Shown in pieces: positions 13,300 through 23,119 of a stretch of DNA of 64,000 bases. A program made the translations under genes and the position numbers. This DNA is from Anticarsia gemmatalis. Its lineage: Eukaryota; Arthropoda; Insecta; Lepidoptera; Erebidae. The DNA lies in the NCBI RefSeq assembly GCF_050436995.1, contig NC_134758.1, forward strand, positions 806,001 to 870,000. Reading direction: 5' to 3'. Every line of letters begins with the position of its first letter. Position 1 is the first letter of the stretch. The notes under the pieces were generated by a model. That model did not search any database. It saw nothing but the letters and a program-made list of their open reading frames with translations, and had not been told where the DNA came from.

Positions 13300-14130
13300 A
13301 TTTATTTTTGTGTAGAACTTTGGAAATCGGGTAGCATTGTTTAACAAAAACAAAGTCTCTCTTACTAAACTGTTTTTCATTGAGATACATACATAGTTTG
13401 TATATAACCAGGGTTAACACATAAGATATTCATAGAGAATCTTTATCACGGGCAAGTCATAAGGAAACTTACAAACAACACACTTACCTTTCACTGTAAC
13501 AGGAAAACTCAACTCAAAACAACTCTTGTAGAACAGATTTGCAATTCATTGACAAGTCCTTAATCTTTTCATACAATCTAATTGGTGCTTTTATGCTTTT
13601 AGAAAACCACGTTGTTACTTGTACAATCGAATAGATGAGTTAAAGATTCAATGATCATGATGGGGTCAGTGTTGCAGTGACCACAAGCGCCAACATTCTG
13701 TTAACACAACAACAAAAATTTTTATTATTCTTAGCCTATTTTAATGTCGTGGTGGAATAAAATATACTTTTATAAAGTTATCCAGATATCAGAGTATAAA
13801 TTATTTAGATTGCTAGATGCTTGGTTTGGGGTAGGTATACAATCGATGAAGAAATTTCTTTGATGACAAAACTGCTTAACGCTTCTTAGAAATCATACCC
13901 GGTACTTTACTATTAGCAGATTTGTGCAAAATAAGCTAAGTAGCATATAGACTATTTTATAAGGTCTAGTAGTGTCACGGTTTATGGATGAAACGATAAT
14001 GAATGAATGGAAGTGTCGAATAACTTATTCTATAGATAAAATCGGCAAATAAAAAAATCATTTTTTCATTTTACCTGATAAGCTTATCGACATTTATTCA
14101 GAAGTGGTTAAATTAAAGTTATGAAAATCA
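13300..14130. other. No recognisable feature
   Basis: AT-rich sequence without long open frames or recognisable repeats on either strand. Confidence 0.5.
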
Positions 14131-14158
14131 AATGAACCGTTTTTTGTCATGTGCCGTA

Positions 14159-14345
14159 GTGGCTACGTCACAAGGTACTCGTAAATACTGCCCAATAGTA
14201 GAGCTCAGCAATTTCGAGCGCGAATGGTCCGCGACGCGCGACCGTGGGAATGTGTTGGTGCGCGCGCGCATTTATCTCGCGCCATCTCATCTGATACGAG
14301 AGTTATCTGGCGCGATCTGCGCACGAGTCGGTGTTGTGTACTGTA
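14159..14345. promoter_or_regulatory. GC/CpG-rich island
   Basis: About 190 bp dense in CpG (GCGACGCGCGACC, TGCGCGCGCGCA at 14259..14270, GGCGCGATCTGCGCACGAG). An 86-codon plus-strand frame (14132..14392) runs through it but has no signal peptide or motif, and low stop frequency is expected in GC-rich DNA. It could be a promoter, a conserved enhancer or a lost exon; sequence alone does not decide. Confidence 0.35.
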
Positions 14346-14599
14346 GCTGTGGTGCAAGTGATGTGGGGATAGTCTTGACCGACTGTTTTTAAAACTCTTG
14401 GTAGAACTGTGATGCTCAATGTCATTGAGAATAGATGATAAATACGGATCAATTAAAAACTATAATTTGGTTTTAGGTTGATGATGTCATATTAGAGTAA
14501 ACATGTTAGATTTAAAAAATGACTGAAAAATAAATAAACTTTGTAATATAATAATAGTCTATAAAATAATGTATACTTATTCCCTTCATTTCTTCACGG

Positions 14600-14660
14600 C
14601 TAACTATTCTCTCGATTTGGGAGAGGACCCTTGTCCAGCAGTGTGAAAGAAATAATGCAT
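14600..14660 (+). repeat. LINE/SINE 3' tail fragment
   Basis: CGATTTGGGAGAGGACCCTTGTCCAGCAGTGTGA matches the 3' end shared by insect RTE-like LINEs and their dependent SINEs. The minus-strand version is at 20985..21065. Only the tail is present. Confidence 0.6.
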
Positions 14661-15479
14661 CCAAATGAATTCGAGGCCTACAAGTAATAATCCTACACTC
14701 AAATCAATAAAACAACATGATCACTATTAGTAATGTAACCATGTTAAATAAATAAATAAAAACAATGAATTTATCCAGTCTTGTAATCTTAGAACTCCTA
14801 ATAGAGTACTTTTCTACATTAATTTCAGCACTATGGTCACCCTAGTCGGGGGCGAGAGTTGGCGACGCTAGCGCCCTCTTCGCGGTGTTTAATCGTGATT
14901 TTAGATTTTAAATGGACACGTAGAGATTCACTGGTTCAGTGCTCGGTGCCGATTTTTGGATCTAACTGATTTGTTGACGATTAAGTACGTATTTTGTTGG
15001 TTTGTGGAGAATTTTAACGGTATTCAGCCAATGAACACGTCGTGTTATTTAATTTTAGGTAACAATTTTAAGCGGCAATGGGTTGTTTGCCTGGATTTAC
15101 TAGTTGGTGTACATTTAAAATTTATAAAAGCACACATTTTTTTGTTATTGTAGTTATTTAGGCTCATAAATCTTAAGATTGATTTCCAAGAAATAAATGG
15201 GAAAAGCTACATGTTTATTTAATTAAGACCTGTAGAAACAAAAGCTTTACATATTATTAACACGTCAAACAACTACATAAAAATTGGCATAAGCAATATT
15301 AACTAATGTTACAATACTACTTTGGGTTAAAACGAAGCACTGGTTACTCCATACACAAGGTTTTTTCTTAGTAACAAGTGTATCTGAAATTGAAAAAATA
15401 ATCGTTTATTTCATTTGTGCTTTAAAATGATTATCAGATATTGCCTTCATTTACAAGTTAATATCAATTGAGAGCAACA

Positions 15480-15640
15480 TAAAAACATTAAACACTTAAA
15501 CGATCGCAATCAAGATAAATAAAGCGGTTAACAAGATTTTTTATTAAACCTTTTATTACCAATCGAATAAAAACTATATCGATTTACGATTACTTATTAA
15601 TGATAATTATCGATTATGTAAAAACGAGCACATCCCTAAA
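15480..15640 (+). mobile_element. Decayed repeat rich in ATCGAT, hAT-like end
   Basis: Contains several near-ATCGAT/TCGATT words and ends in GAGCACATCCCTAA, resembling the end of the TATCCG repeat at 2215..2491 (AACATCCCTA). The reverse, TTAGGGATGTG, is hAT-like. No partner end was found. Further ATCGATA words, including TATCGATA at 15885..15892, lie just downstream. Confidence 0.3.
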
Positions 15641-16101
15641 TGCAACAATATCAAAAATAGAACGCCTTTAAACATTTTAAAAATAAAATATTTTAGCAAT
15701 TTGTTCCTAATTTTTACAGGTATATAAAATCAATCAAGCAATCCATATTAGGTCATTCGATTAAAATATATTTCATACAATTTAACCTTTATAAAAACAT
15801 ACACACACAGACACAATAAACTAAAACAAAAAAACAATATTACTAATTATTCGACTAAGGGAGAGCAAATCGAATCGATACTTATATCGATATCACAGAA
15901 TCAATAAAATCATCTTAAAGGATGATCGTTCATCATTGGCGCATTAAAAAAAGATGAGTGTCGGCGTGTTTGATGTTGTTGTCGGCACTCGTTTGATGTT
16001 GTAATAATGCGACCAAATTAAGTCAAAGCCACTAAATGTGTGACGAATTGAGTTATCAAAGTGTTTCATCGACTTGTTGACGGTAAAGCAATGATGGACT
16101 A

Positions 16102-16514
16102 TACAGGGTGTTTGAAGAGAATTAGAGAAGTTACTATGTATCACTATTTGTGATACATAGTAACTTCGTGAATGGTCAGAATAGATAATAATATGCGTAT
16201 ACCATAATTAATGCTTCGAGAATTCCTGAGTTTGATTTCTGGACCACAACGATCTGCCATCGCGTCATCTGTAAGGTTGATAATAAAAGCAGTTAGCAGG
16301 TAGGTTAAATTGTAAGAGTATTCAGTTCACTGTACGTAATACTAGGCTACGAGAAACCATAACAAATCAGTTCCAAAAAAATGCCGGTTAAGAAAATGAC
16401 TATCTTAGACTTTTATGTACTTCAAATTGTTGCTACATATTTTTTTATAATAACGGTGTCATACTCGCATTATAGTATAATATTTCCATGTTGTTCATTC
16501 TACCACACCCTGTA
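16102..16514. mobile_element. 413-bp element with TACAGGGTGT termini
   Basis: TACAGGGTGT at 16102..16111 and its exact reverse complement ACACCCTGTA at 16505..16514 bound the element. The outer TA would be the target duplication expected for Tc1/mariner-type insertions, leaving CAGGGTGT as the short terminal repeat. There is no transposase, so it would be non-autonomous. A perfect hairpin lies just inside the left end. The short termini make a chance pairing possible. Confidence 0.4.
16127..16167. repeat. Perfect 18-bp hairpin
   Basis: Arms 16127..16144 and 16150..16167 are perfectly complementary over 18 bases with a 5-base loop (TATTT). The arm starts GAAGTTACTATG. It sits 16 bases inside the 413-bp element. 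Confidence 0.85.
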
Positions 16515-16710
16515 CACAGTACCTATCGACACGTGATAATGTCGAGGTCACCGCGCGCTATTTACTGATCTCTAATGTCATTCTCATATTCGATGATTTG
16601 CTGAAAGCTCTGTCTATTTATTATATTATAAAAGTGTATAAGTATTTGTGTAACGTTGTGCAATGTTGTAGATTGTTAGTGAATCAGTATTTTAAATAAT
16701 TGACTAGCCC

Positions 16711-16822
16711 CCGGTTTCTGAGTACATCTAGCGGTAGTTTATCTATTCAATAGCGTTTTTTTTGTATGAATTTTAACGCTATTGAATAGATAAACTGCCG
16801 CTAAATGTGCCTCAGAAACCGG
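16711..16822. mobile_element. Foldback MITE, CCGGTTTCTGAG family, copy 1
   Basis: Left arm 16711..16757 and right arm 16775..16822 pair over about 47 bp with a few mismatches and one indel, leaving a 17-base centre. The arms begin CCGGTTTCTGAG and run through GCGGTAGTTTATCTATTC to AATAGCG. A second copy of the same 112-bp length is at 55670..55781, so this is a mobile family and not a one-off palindrome. No coding capacity. Confidence 0.85.
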
Positions 16823-17989
16823 CGGTAGGAAATGTATATGATGATTCGAACTTATTTGGCATATATTAGGATTATACTTGCCAACTCTGAAGACTAATAC
16901 CTAACAGATAGTTTCAGGCGAGAGAGTTTAATTTGTGTAATAACTCTTGAGAGACTTAGGTTTGTTACTAATAAATAATCAATTTGTTAAGTGTGAGACT
17001 TGACGTTTGAGATTTGAACTCAAAATGAGTCAATTAATCAATAATTCATTATCTCCTCCATATTATTTTAATCTCTTAAGATTTAGCACTTGTAATAGAA
17101 CATGTTTCTAACTGTATGCTGAACAAATAACCACGTATTTCAGCCGTAAGGACACTACGAAATTTTTGAAGGACATTCCTGGAAATAACAAATTTTCTAC
17201 ATTACTGCAACTTACAGTTTTAAGAGGAAGGAAGTAACGGCATGTTTCTTAGAATGTAACACAATCATACTTCGGTATGTTATGATTAATTGATATTAAT
17301 TTGTAACCAATATTTTCACAAATGATTCACACGCTTCGAGATAATTCTACACGTACTTTACCGCTCGACTCTGATTGGACGTAAAAATTTGAAATTGTAA
17401 TTGATACTTAAAGGGAATATACCAGTTTAAAAAGCATGTAAAGAAGCGACCTTTGGATTCGCATAACAATACTCTAAACAATTATTTTATAAAACTGCAA
17501 TGATTCATTCATATATTTGACAAAATCTTGAAGTGGATTGATTTGTATGCATTACGCACGATAGTAAATATATACGAGTAATGTAGAACTATTTCATATG
17601 CCGCCTTTTTTTCTCCACCCAAAGATAGATGTTAATCTTTGAGTCCACCCTAACCTAACTAATATATATATATAAACAAACGAACGGACAATATAAAGTG
17701 AACATTATTATTTAAAACACTGATTAGTAATTGCATTCTGACCATAGTTTTTGCGCTGACTTGTGAAATACTTGCAGATAACTATCAGTTGATGAGTATG
17801 ATAACTTGACAGACACGTATGTGTTTTGACAGTACAGTTTATGACTAATTTGTATTGCCCAATGATATTTGTGGCGCTATTAGTTTTTGTAGAAGAAATC
17901 AGAATTGTAAATGTAGAATGTAGGTCAAATATTGACATGTTATTATGATTTTTACAGTAATAGTTTTTGCTCTAATATCATAAATTCAG

Positions 17990-18175
17990 TGCCTCGATTC
18001 CCTACTACTATCGACTACCGACAACCGAACTGTCATCGAGAAATTTTGTATGAAAATCTGATCAGCGCCTCTGACGGATGTCGTAGGAAACATTTTGGCA
18101 GTACATTCTAAATGTCAAATGTCGACAGCTAGCCGGTTGTCGGTAGTCGATAGTGGTAAAAAATCGCGGTACTGT
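17990..18175. mobile_element. MITE with 21-bp perfect inverted core
   Basis: ACTATCGACTACCGACAACC at 18007..18026, plus one more base, is repeated exactly in reverse complement at 18134..18154. Weaker pairing extends inward (CTGTC and CGA) and outward (CGATT), giving termini of roughly 34 bp around a 106-bp centre. The interior is non-coding. It has the form of a miniature inverted-repeat element; the superfamily is unknown. Confidence 0.75.
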
Positions 18176-20829
18176 ACTACTTTCATACTTAGCTCTTCAA
18201 GCAAAATGTTTATATTAAACCTGAATCAGTAAATAATAAAATTTTTGGTATCACGATGAAAATGACGTTTTTTGTCTTCCTTCTAAGGGGATAGTCATTT
18301 TTCATGCTTTTTTACAAGCAGTTTTGCCTGTTTTAAATATTATGTAGGTCTGTAAGTTGGCCGGACAATAATTAAATCCATTTTTCTTTACGCTACTCGA
18401 CTTAAAAATCGAATCTGTAGTAGTCTGAGGCACTACCACGGAAGTAAATAAATTCAAAAAGAGACATGTTTTTACCGAAATCAACAATTTACGAAGATAC
18501 ATAAATCCACTCGGAACAGTAAATCAACGAAAACCGTAGGCGGAAACTAGTATTAAAATTCAGTCGATACCATACAAAGCTAATGAGCAGTAAGTAGGTA
18601 ATGAACCTTGTGCATTTGTTTACGGAAGCTGTCCAATTAACTCGCGTGCACACTGGGACAGGCTTATAGTAGAGATTTATAGGGTTGCTTGGTGATGTTA
18701 AGTTAATTTAGGGTTTGTGTGAAGTTGTGGGAATATTACAACTATTTAATTGGAAAACAGAATTGAACTGGAAATAGAGAAAAAACATAAGATCAATAGA
18801 CTGTAAAATCACGGGTTCAAACCGTACTTTGAGACAAAAGCTTTTCAGCTTACTTGATGGGATTAACCAGCGTCGTGAAATTTAAATCTATAAAATACCC
18901 TTGAATTGCTTAACAAGTAAAATAACCTTTGTGCCCATAAAAATTGAGTTCACACAAGACCCTATTCGTAGACACTATCTTTTCAGTCTCATTACGTAGT
19001 TCATCTCTGCGTGTAAAATCAATCTATCTACTTAGAAACACTATTTTCTCAAAAAGCAAGTCTCGACACCAGGAAACCATGACCACAGCGGCTACCAACC
19101 CATCGATAAGCCAGCAGCGATAATTATCCACAACCAAGACTTCAAGCGTGTCGTCTTGAACTTTGCCACAGATCCTTGTCCAATAATTTATTAGACTTGA
19201 CGCTGACAACATGTGACGGTTTTACTAAGCACTCTTATCTAGTGGGAGATCTATTTGCAATTTGTTGGCAGATCTGTGGAATGATGGAGTGATTTGCCAT
19301 GTGTATGTGGAATTTATTTGAATGCTTATTTTGAGACTGGTAAGGTAAAGGCTTCCTGTGATAAGTGGACGTTTTCTTCCTCTATAGGCTATCCAGCAAC
19401 TATCTGAAAGTAGATTTTCAAATCTCAAATATACTTGATATAAAAGCGATACAATGGCATGAATAAAAGTAGACTTCACTAAAACAAATACACTAACTAC
19501 ACACATTACATTTTGAATTATTTTTCTTAAGGATTATTTGATTGCAGCTTAAAGTAGTTATTGAGTTGGATTGGAGTTTTTTCGAAACAGTGGAGTGCTA
19601 ATAGATTCGAATTCTTTATATATTCCTATATATATATATGCAATTTAACGATCTGGCTAATTATATTTTGCGTTTCTCTTATGTAAGAGTATTCAAAACT
19701 TCACTCAAGAGTAGTCTTCCAAGGAGTCATTTCAAACAGTCCCTGTTCTTATTTCCTCTATAAATACCCGTACAAAACATTCCCAAACCGTAACACCTTA
19801 CAGGACAGTTAGGTACAGATCAAACAAACGATCAGCGCGAAGATCAAAGCGGTCACACGTGACGTCACACGCTCACCGACATTAGAAAAACGCCTTAATT
19901 GAACTGTTATTTAGCTTAAGTCAGTATTCTCATGAATGGCATCAGATTCGAACCCTTTATTTGTCGCCTGATGTAGTTGGAAATAGGACATGTTGGTTGT
20001 AACATGTTAAAAGGTACTTAGCTATTCTCTCGTTGAATAAGTTGCCAATATCAATCAGCAAAGTGTACCTAAATTAAGAAGATTTCAATAGCTAGGTTTA
20101 TAAATCGTGTTATCTGAAAAGTAAAATGAATTATACTCAGTAAAAAGTTGAGTTTGTTTAGTAAAGAATCCTTTCAGGAAAAATAAGACAAGGTGACCTT
20201 TTACCATTTACGATCGAAAAAATCTGTGGCAAAAGTAAGCACCTGCACAAATCTAATTACATTAGTCTAAAAAACAGATTTATATAAATTGAGTATCAAA
20301 TCGAACCTACATAACTAAGAGTTACAAAGTAATCGCGTTACTCGTACGTCGGCGCGCGCGCACTCTAATAATGATCAATGATCTTTAGCTCTGTCGGAAA
20401 AATGCCAAATATTCCATACATCACTCGTACTTTGAATATTGACAGGCGATGGTCGACGGCCATAGGCCTATGGTAGTCTTAGAACTGACAAAAAAATAAC
20501 ATGGAAAATAAATATAATTTTTTATCGCGGAAAATATAGTGTACTTTGAAATTTTTTGATAAGACGCCATCTGTTTTTTTCTTGGCTGTCGGGAATCTAT
20601 TTTAAGAATTATATAATGTATAATATTAATCATCTGTCATTATTAGGAAGTACAGTAAGCAGGCGGAGTATACACATGTATGTATGTATGTATAACTATG
20701 AATGTGAAACATTATACTTTAGCATCATATAAAAAACATAAATACGATACATAATATAAACAACGTCTTGTGGAAAATACTGCTTTATAAGAATCTGTAG
20801 AATATCAATTAGCATGAACTTCGACAAAA
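18176..20829. other. Non-coding stretch, no gene supported
   Basis: Open frames of 62 and 93 codons on the minus strand (19024..19212, 19225..19506) have no recognisable domain. A B-box-like GGGTTCAAACCG near 18815 may be SINE debris. TGACGTCA at 19860..19867 overlaps an E-box-like CACGTG. A GC palindrome GGCGCGCGCGCAC is at 20351..20363. A 4-base GTAT microsatellite lies near 20677..20692. Confidence 0.45.
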
Positions 20830-20940
20830 AACGAGACTTTCTGAAACACGCGACGCTCAGCACAAATACGGCCACCCATCTATAGAATGTACGGGCTAAG
20901 GTTGCTTAACCATTGGATTGGTTTGCCGAGTCGTGAGCGC
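20830..20940 (-). mobile_element. 5S-rRNA-derived SINE fragment
   Basis: On the minus strand it reads GGTTAAGCAACCTTAG, then ATAGATGGGTGGCCG, then GTGCTGAGCGTCGCGTGTTTC. The spacing of TTAAGCAAC and GATGGGTG matches the 5S rRNA internal promoter region. The downstream GAGCGTC..CGTG(C/T)TTC block matches the copies at 46529..46839. It is a SINE3-type retroposon remnant, not a functional 5S gene. Confidence 0.65.
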
Positions 20941-20984
20941 AGCCTTCTATGAACGCCTAAACATTTATAAAAATAAATTTATAA

Positions 20985-21065
20985 ATTTAACCCATTAATG
21001 TCCCACTGCTGGGCAAGGGTCTCCTCCCGTAATGAGGGAGGGGTTAGGCCTTGAGTCCACATAGA
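20985..21065 (-). repeat. LINE/SINE 3' tail fragment
   Basis: On the plus strand it reads ATGTCCCACTGCTGGGCAAG, GGTCTCCTCCCGTAATGAGG and GGCCTTGAGTCCAC. This is the reverse of the standard lepidopteran retroposon tail ending ..CCAGCAGTGGGACATTAATG. The body is absent. Confidence 0.7.
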
Positions 21066-21349
21066 AACATTCATAAAATTTATTTTAATTTTTCAATTTA
21101 AAATACAACAAATACTTGAACAAAGAACAAATATTCTTAGGTCTATAACCTCAAAAGTTTGGCATATCACTAGAACATTTGATTACTATTTGTAACGTTT
21201 ATATTAACAATTGAAGCGTCTCGTTGTGATTGACGTGCCGTGTAACGAGTGTTTTGTGGGGCTAACGTTCACGCCGCTATGGGAGTTCTTTTATGTATGG
21301 AGATTTGGTATTGGAGAATTTTGTGATAGCAAGTATTAATGATATCTAA

Positions 21350-21590
21350 CTGCACTTTTGGCGCAGTAGTTTAAGCGGTCACCTCGCCGCAACAACCGTA
21401 GACAAATCTTTGTGTGATGAGCACGAGTATTTGTTCTGAGCCTGGATGTTAATGTATCTATATAAGTATGTATTTAGAAGTATATAAGTATGTTTATCAG
21501 TTATTTTGTTACCATAGTACAAGCTCTGCTTAGTTTGGAATCATATGACCGTGTGTGAGTTGTCCAATAATATTATTTATTTATCTTTAT
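21350..21590 (+). mobile_element. tRNA-derived SINE, family C, near full length
   Basis: The head GGCGCAGTAGTTTAAGCGGTC is followed by TTTGTGTGATGAGCACGAG, TGTTCTGAGCCTGGATG, repeated ATAAGTATGT words, CATAGTACAAGCTCTGC, TTTGGAATCATATGACCGTG and a TATTTATTTAT tail. This order is one of the commonest SINEs in moths. A minus-strand relative is at 32180..32360. It lies downstream of the peptide gene's 3' end. Confidence 0.75.
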
Positions 21591-21637
21591 ATCGAAGGGT
21601 TAAAAACAATTCAAATAACTGTATTTAAAAATATATG

Positions 21638-21745
21638 GAGCAGTGATAGCTGAGTTGGCACTTCCCAAGCAAGTGGTTAACGGTTCGAACCGAGGCAACA
21701 AACTTATGACTTTTGCAAGTTATATGTTGCATGCTTAAAATTTGT
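21638..21745 (+). mobile_element. SINE head, family A, 3'-truncated
   Basis: GCAGTGATAGCTGAGTTGGC is an A-box-like head, followed by CAAGTGGTTAACGGTTCGAA as the B box, then CGAGGCAACAAACTTATGAC and TTTTGCAAGTT. It is the same family as the intronic fragment at 22233..22475. The body ends within about 100 bp. Confidence 0.65.
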
Positions 21746-22017
21746 TTAATATAGAAAATCGTGCTACTGATATAATAAAATTAATTGAAACACAGGATTA
21801 TGAAATAAAATATATTTAATTTCATTTACAAACGATAATCTGAGAACTGCACGTTGAAGACATGAAGACTATATTATAATGTATTAATAGATATAATAGT
21901 TTTGTATAAATATGTTTTACTGTGTATATACATGTATATAAGCATAGTTTATATAAGTAAGTGTAAATAGTATAAAGTAATAATAATTTTGTAAATATGT
22001 CGAACTAAAATAAATAT

Positions 22018-22828
22018 TTAATAACTTGGCTTAGTATATTGATTGCCAACGCGATAAATAACAGGTCCATCGACTTTTCGGTGACTGATGTTGAGGCTGT
22101 GGTCAATGCCTATATGCTCATTTACGTTGCTCTCATCGATAGTAGTATGCTTCTCCTGATGGTCACCAATCCATGGATTCGCCGATGCACCTATTTGCAC
22201 CCCTGCGAAACGATGTAATATTTAAAAATACATTTAACTTGCTTCTCCCACGCAAGTGGTCAATGAAACCCGAGGCAACACACCAATGATTTTTCGAAGT
22301 TACGTTATTTTGTGTATTTAAAATAATGATCACTTATCCCAACAGTGAATGAAAACATGAGAAAACCTTGCGCGTCTGAGAGTTCTTTCGAACAGTTCTT
22401 GAAGATATGCTAAGTCCCGAACCTGCACTTGGCCACCGTGGTGGACTCAAGGCTTGATCCCAAAATCTTATCTAAATTTACAAAAACTTAAAGACTGACA
22501 TAGTTGTCTATTAACGCACAGCCCAAACCATTGGACGGGTCCGACTGAAATTTGGTATGCGGGTAGATGTTATGACGTAGACATTCGCTAATAAAGGATT
22601 TAGATCATTTCTACCCGCAAAGGGATAAAATACGGGATGAAAGTTTGTATAAAAAACTCTCTCTCAAGTCAAAAACCACGCGGACGAAGTCGCGGGCAAA
22701 AGCTAGTATGAAATAATTTTATAATCCAAACGTTACAGTCTAAAATATAAAACAAATAATTAGTACTTACATGAAATTGCGATGAGTGCGAGCGTGAAAA
22801 ACACAAGGAGATTCCTTACGTACAACAT
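22018..22828 (-). CDS. Two-exon gene for an 80-aa secreted peptide
   Basis: Coding exon 1 is 22771..22828 (ATG at 22826..22828) and exon 2 is 22018..22202, joined at a GTAAGT donor and a TTTCGCAG acceptor. The frame is kept: codon 20 (Trp) spans the junction. Residues 1-19 have a hydrophobic core (LLVFFTLALIAIS), and A25-S-A27 before N28 is a good signal-peptidase site. The mature part (about 53 aa) has no cysteine, is acidic and His-rich in its N half and basic at its C end. N57-I-S is a glycosylation sequon. R61-K62 is a possible dibasic cleavage site that would free an 18-residue peptide (VDGPVIYRVGNQYTKPSY). CAAGATG is a good insect start context. ATTAAA near the stop and at about 21815 are candidate polyadenylation signals. 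The size, signal and promoter suggest an induced effector. The C-terminal G-x-V-[IL]..N..QY pattern loosely recalls Drosophila Daisho-type peptides (from memory). Family not established. Confidence 0.78.
22233..22475 (+). mobile_element. SINE family A fragment inside the peptide gene intron
   Basis: TCTCCCACGCAAGTGGTC, CCCGAGGCAACACACCAATG, ATTTTTCGAAGTTACG, GAGTTCTTTCGAACAG, CACTTGGCCACCGTGGTG and GGACTCAAGGC form the body of a common lepidopteran SINE. It lies opposite in strand to the host gene, starts about 30 bp beyond the acceptor, and stops before its usual tail. Confidence 0.7.
22495..22706 (+). mobile_element. Helitron-like fragment inside the peptide gene intron
   Basis: The sequence runs from TTAACGCACAGCCCAAACC, through TGAAATTTGGTATGCGGGT, to a GC hairpin (CGCG-GACGAAGT-CGCG) and GGGCAAAAG, ending in CTAG (22703..22706) followed by T. 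A 3' hairpin before CTRR|T is the Helitron signature, and this end is very common in Lepidoptera. A more decayed relative is at 63100..63265 (GGGCAAAGCTGCGGGCGGAA). The 5' end is not defined. Confidence 0.65.
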
Positions 22829-22857
22829 CTTGGGAACAGTTGCAGGATGAGTTTGTG

Positions 22858-22897
22858 CTACTAATGATAAGTTCACGTCATTTTATAGGTCTGATAA
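22858..22897 (-). promoter_or_regulatory. Core promoter of the secreted-peptide gene
   Basis: On the minus strand, TATAAAA (22881..22887) lies 53 bases upstream of the ATG end of exon 1. GATA-type sites flank it: TGATAA at 22892..22897 (plus-strand reading) and ATGATAAG near 22864..22871. A third TGATAA is at 22933..22938. Initiation would be expected near 22855..22865, giving a leader of about 30-40 bases. GATA sites near a TATA box are common in fat-body genes of insects. Confidence 0.6.
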
Positions 22898-22981
22898 GAA
22901 AATAAACTTTTGCTTAAAGGTCAAATGTTAGCTGATAATAAATGCTCTATTAAAACATATGACTAATTGTGTTGTTTTTAC

Positions 22982-23114
22982 GGGTTTTTACCAAATGGAA
23001 TTTTTTCACTATCTATGACTAGTTTGATTTGTTCTATGATTGTAGCAGTTTTTTTCTTAAATCGAACTATTTGTTTTCTTATAATTATAACATGAGTTAT
23101 CTCTGGGATTTCAC
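22982..23114. promoter_or_regulatory. Possible kappaB/GATA upstream module
   Basis: GGGTTTTTACC at 22982..22992 and GGGATTTCAC at 23105..23114 each approach Rel/NF-kappaB consensus with one departure. The second lies one base from TTATCT (a reversed GATA site, 23098..23103). Kappa-B next to GATA is a known arrangement in Drosophila immune enhancers. The sites are imperfect and are suggestive only. Confidence 0.3.
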
Positions 23115-23119
23115 ATCAA

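Noticed and set aside
14132..14392. 86-codon frame through the CpG island as a first exon
   Set aside because: No signal peptide or donor site, and GC-rich sequence naturally lacks stops.
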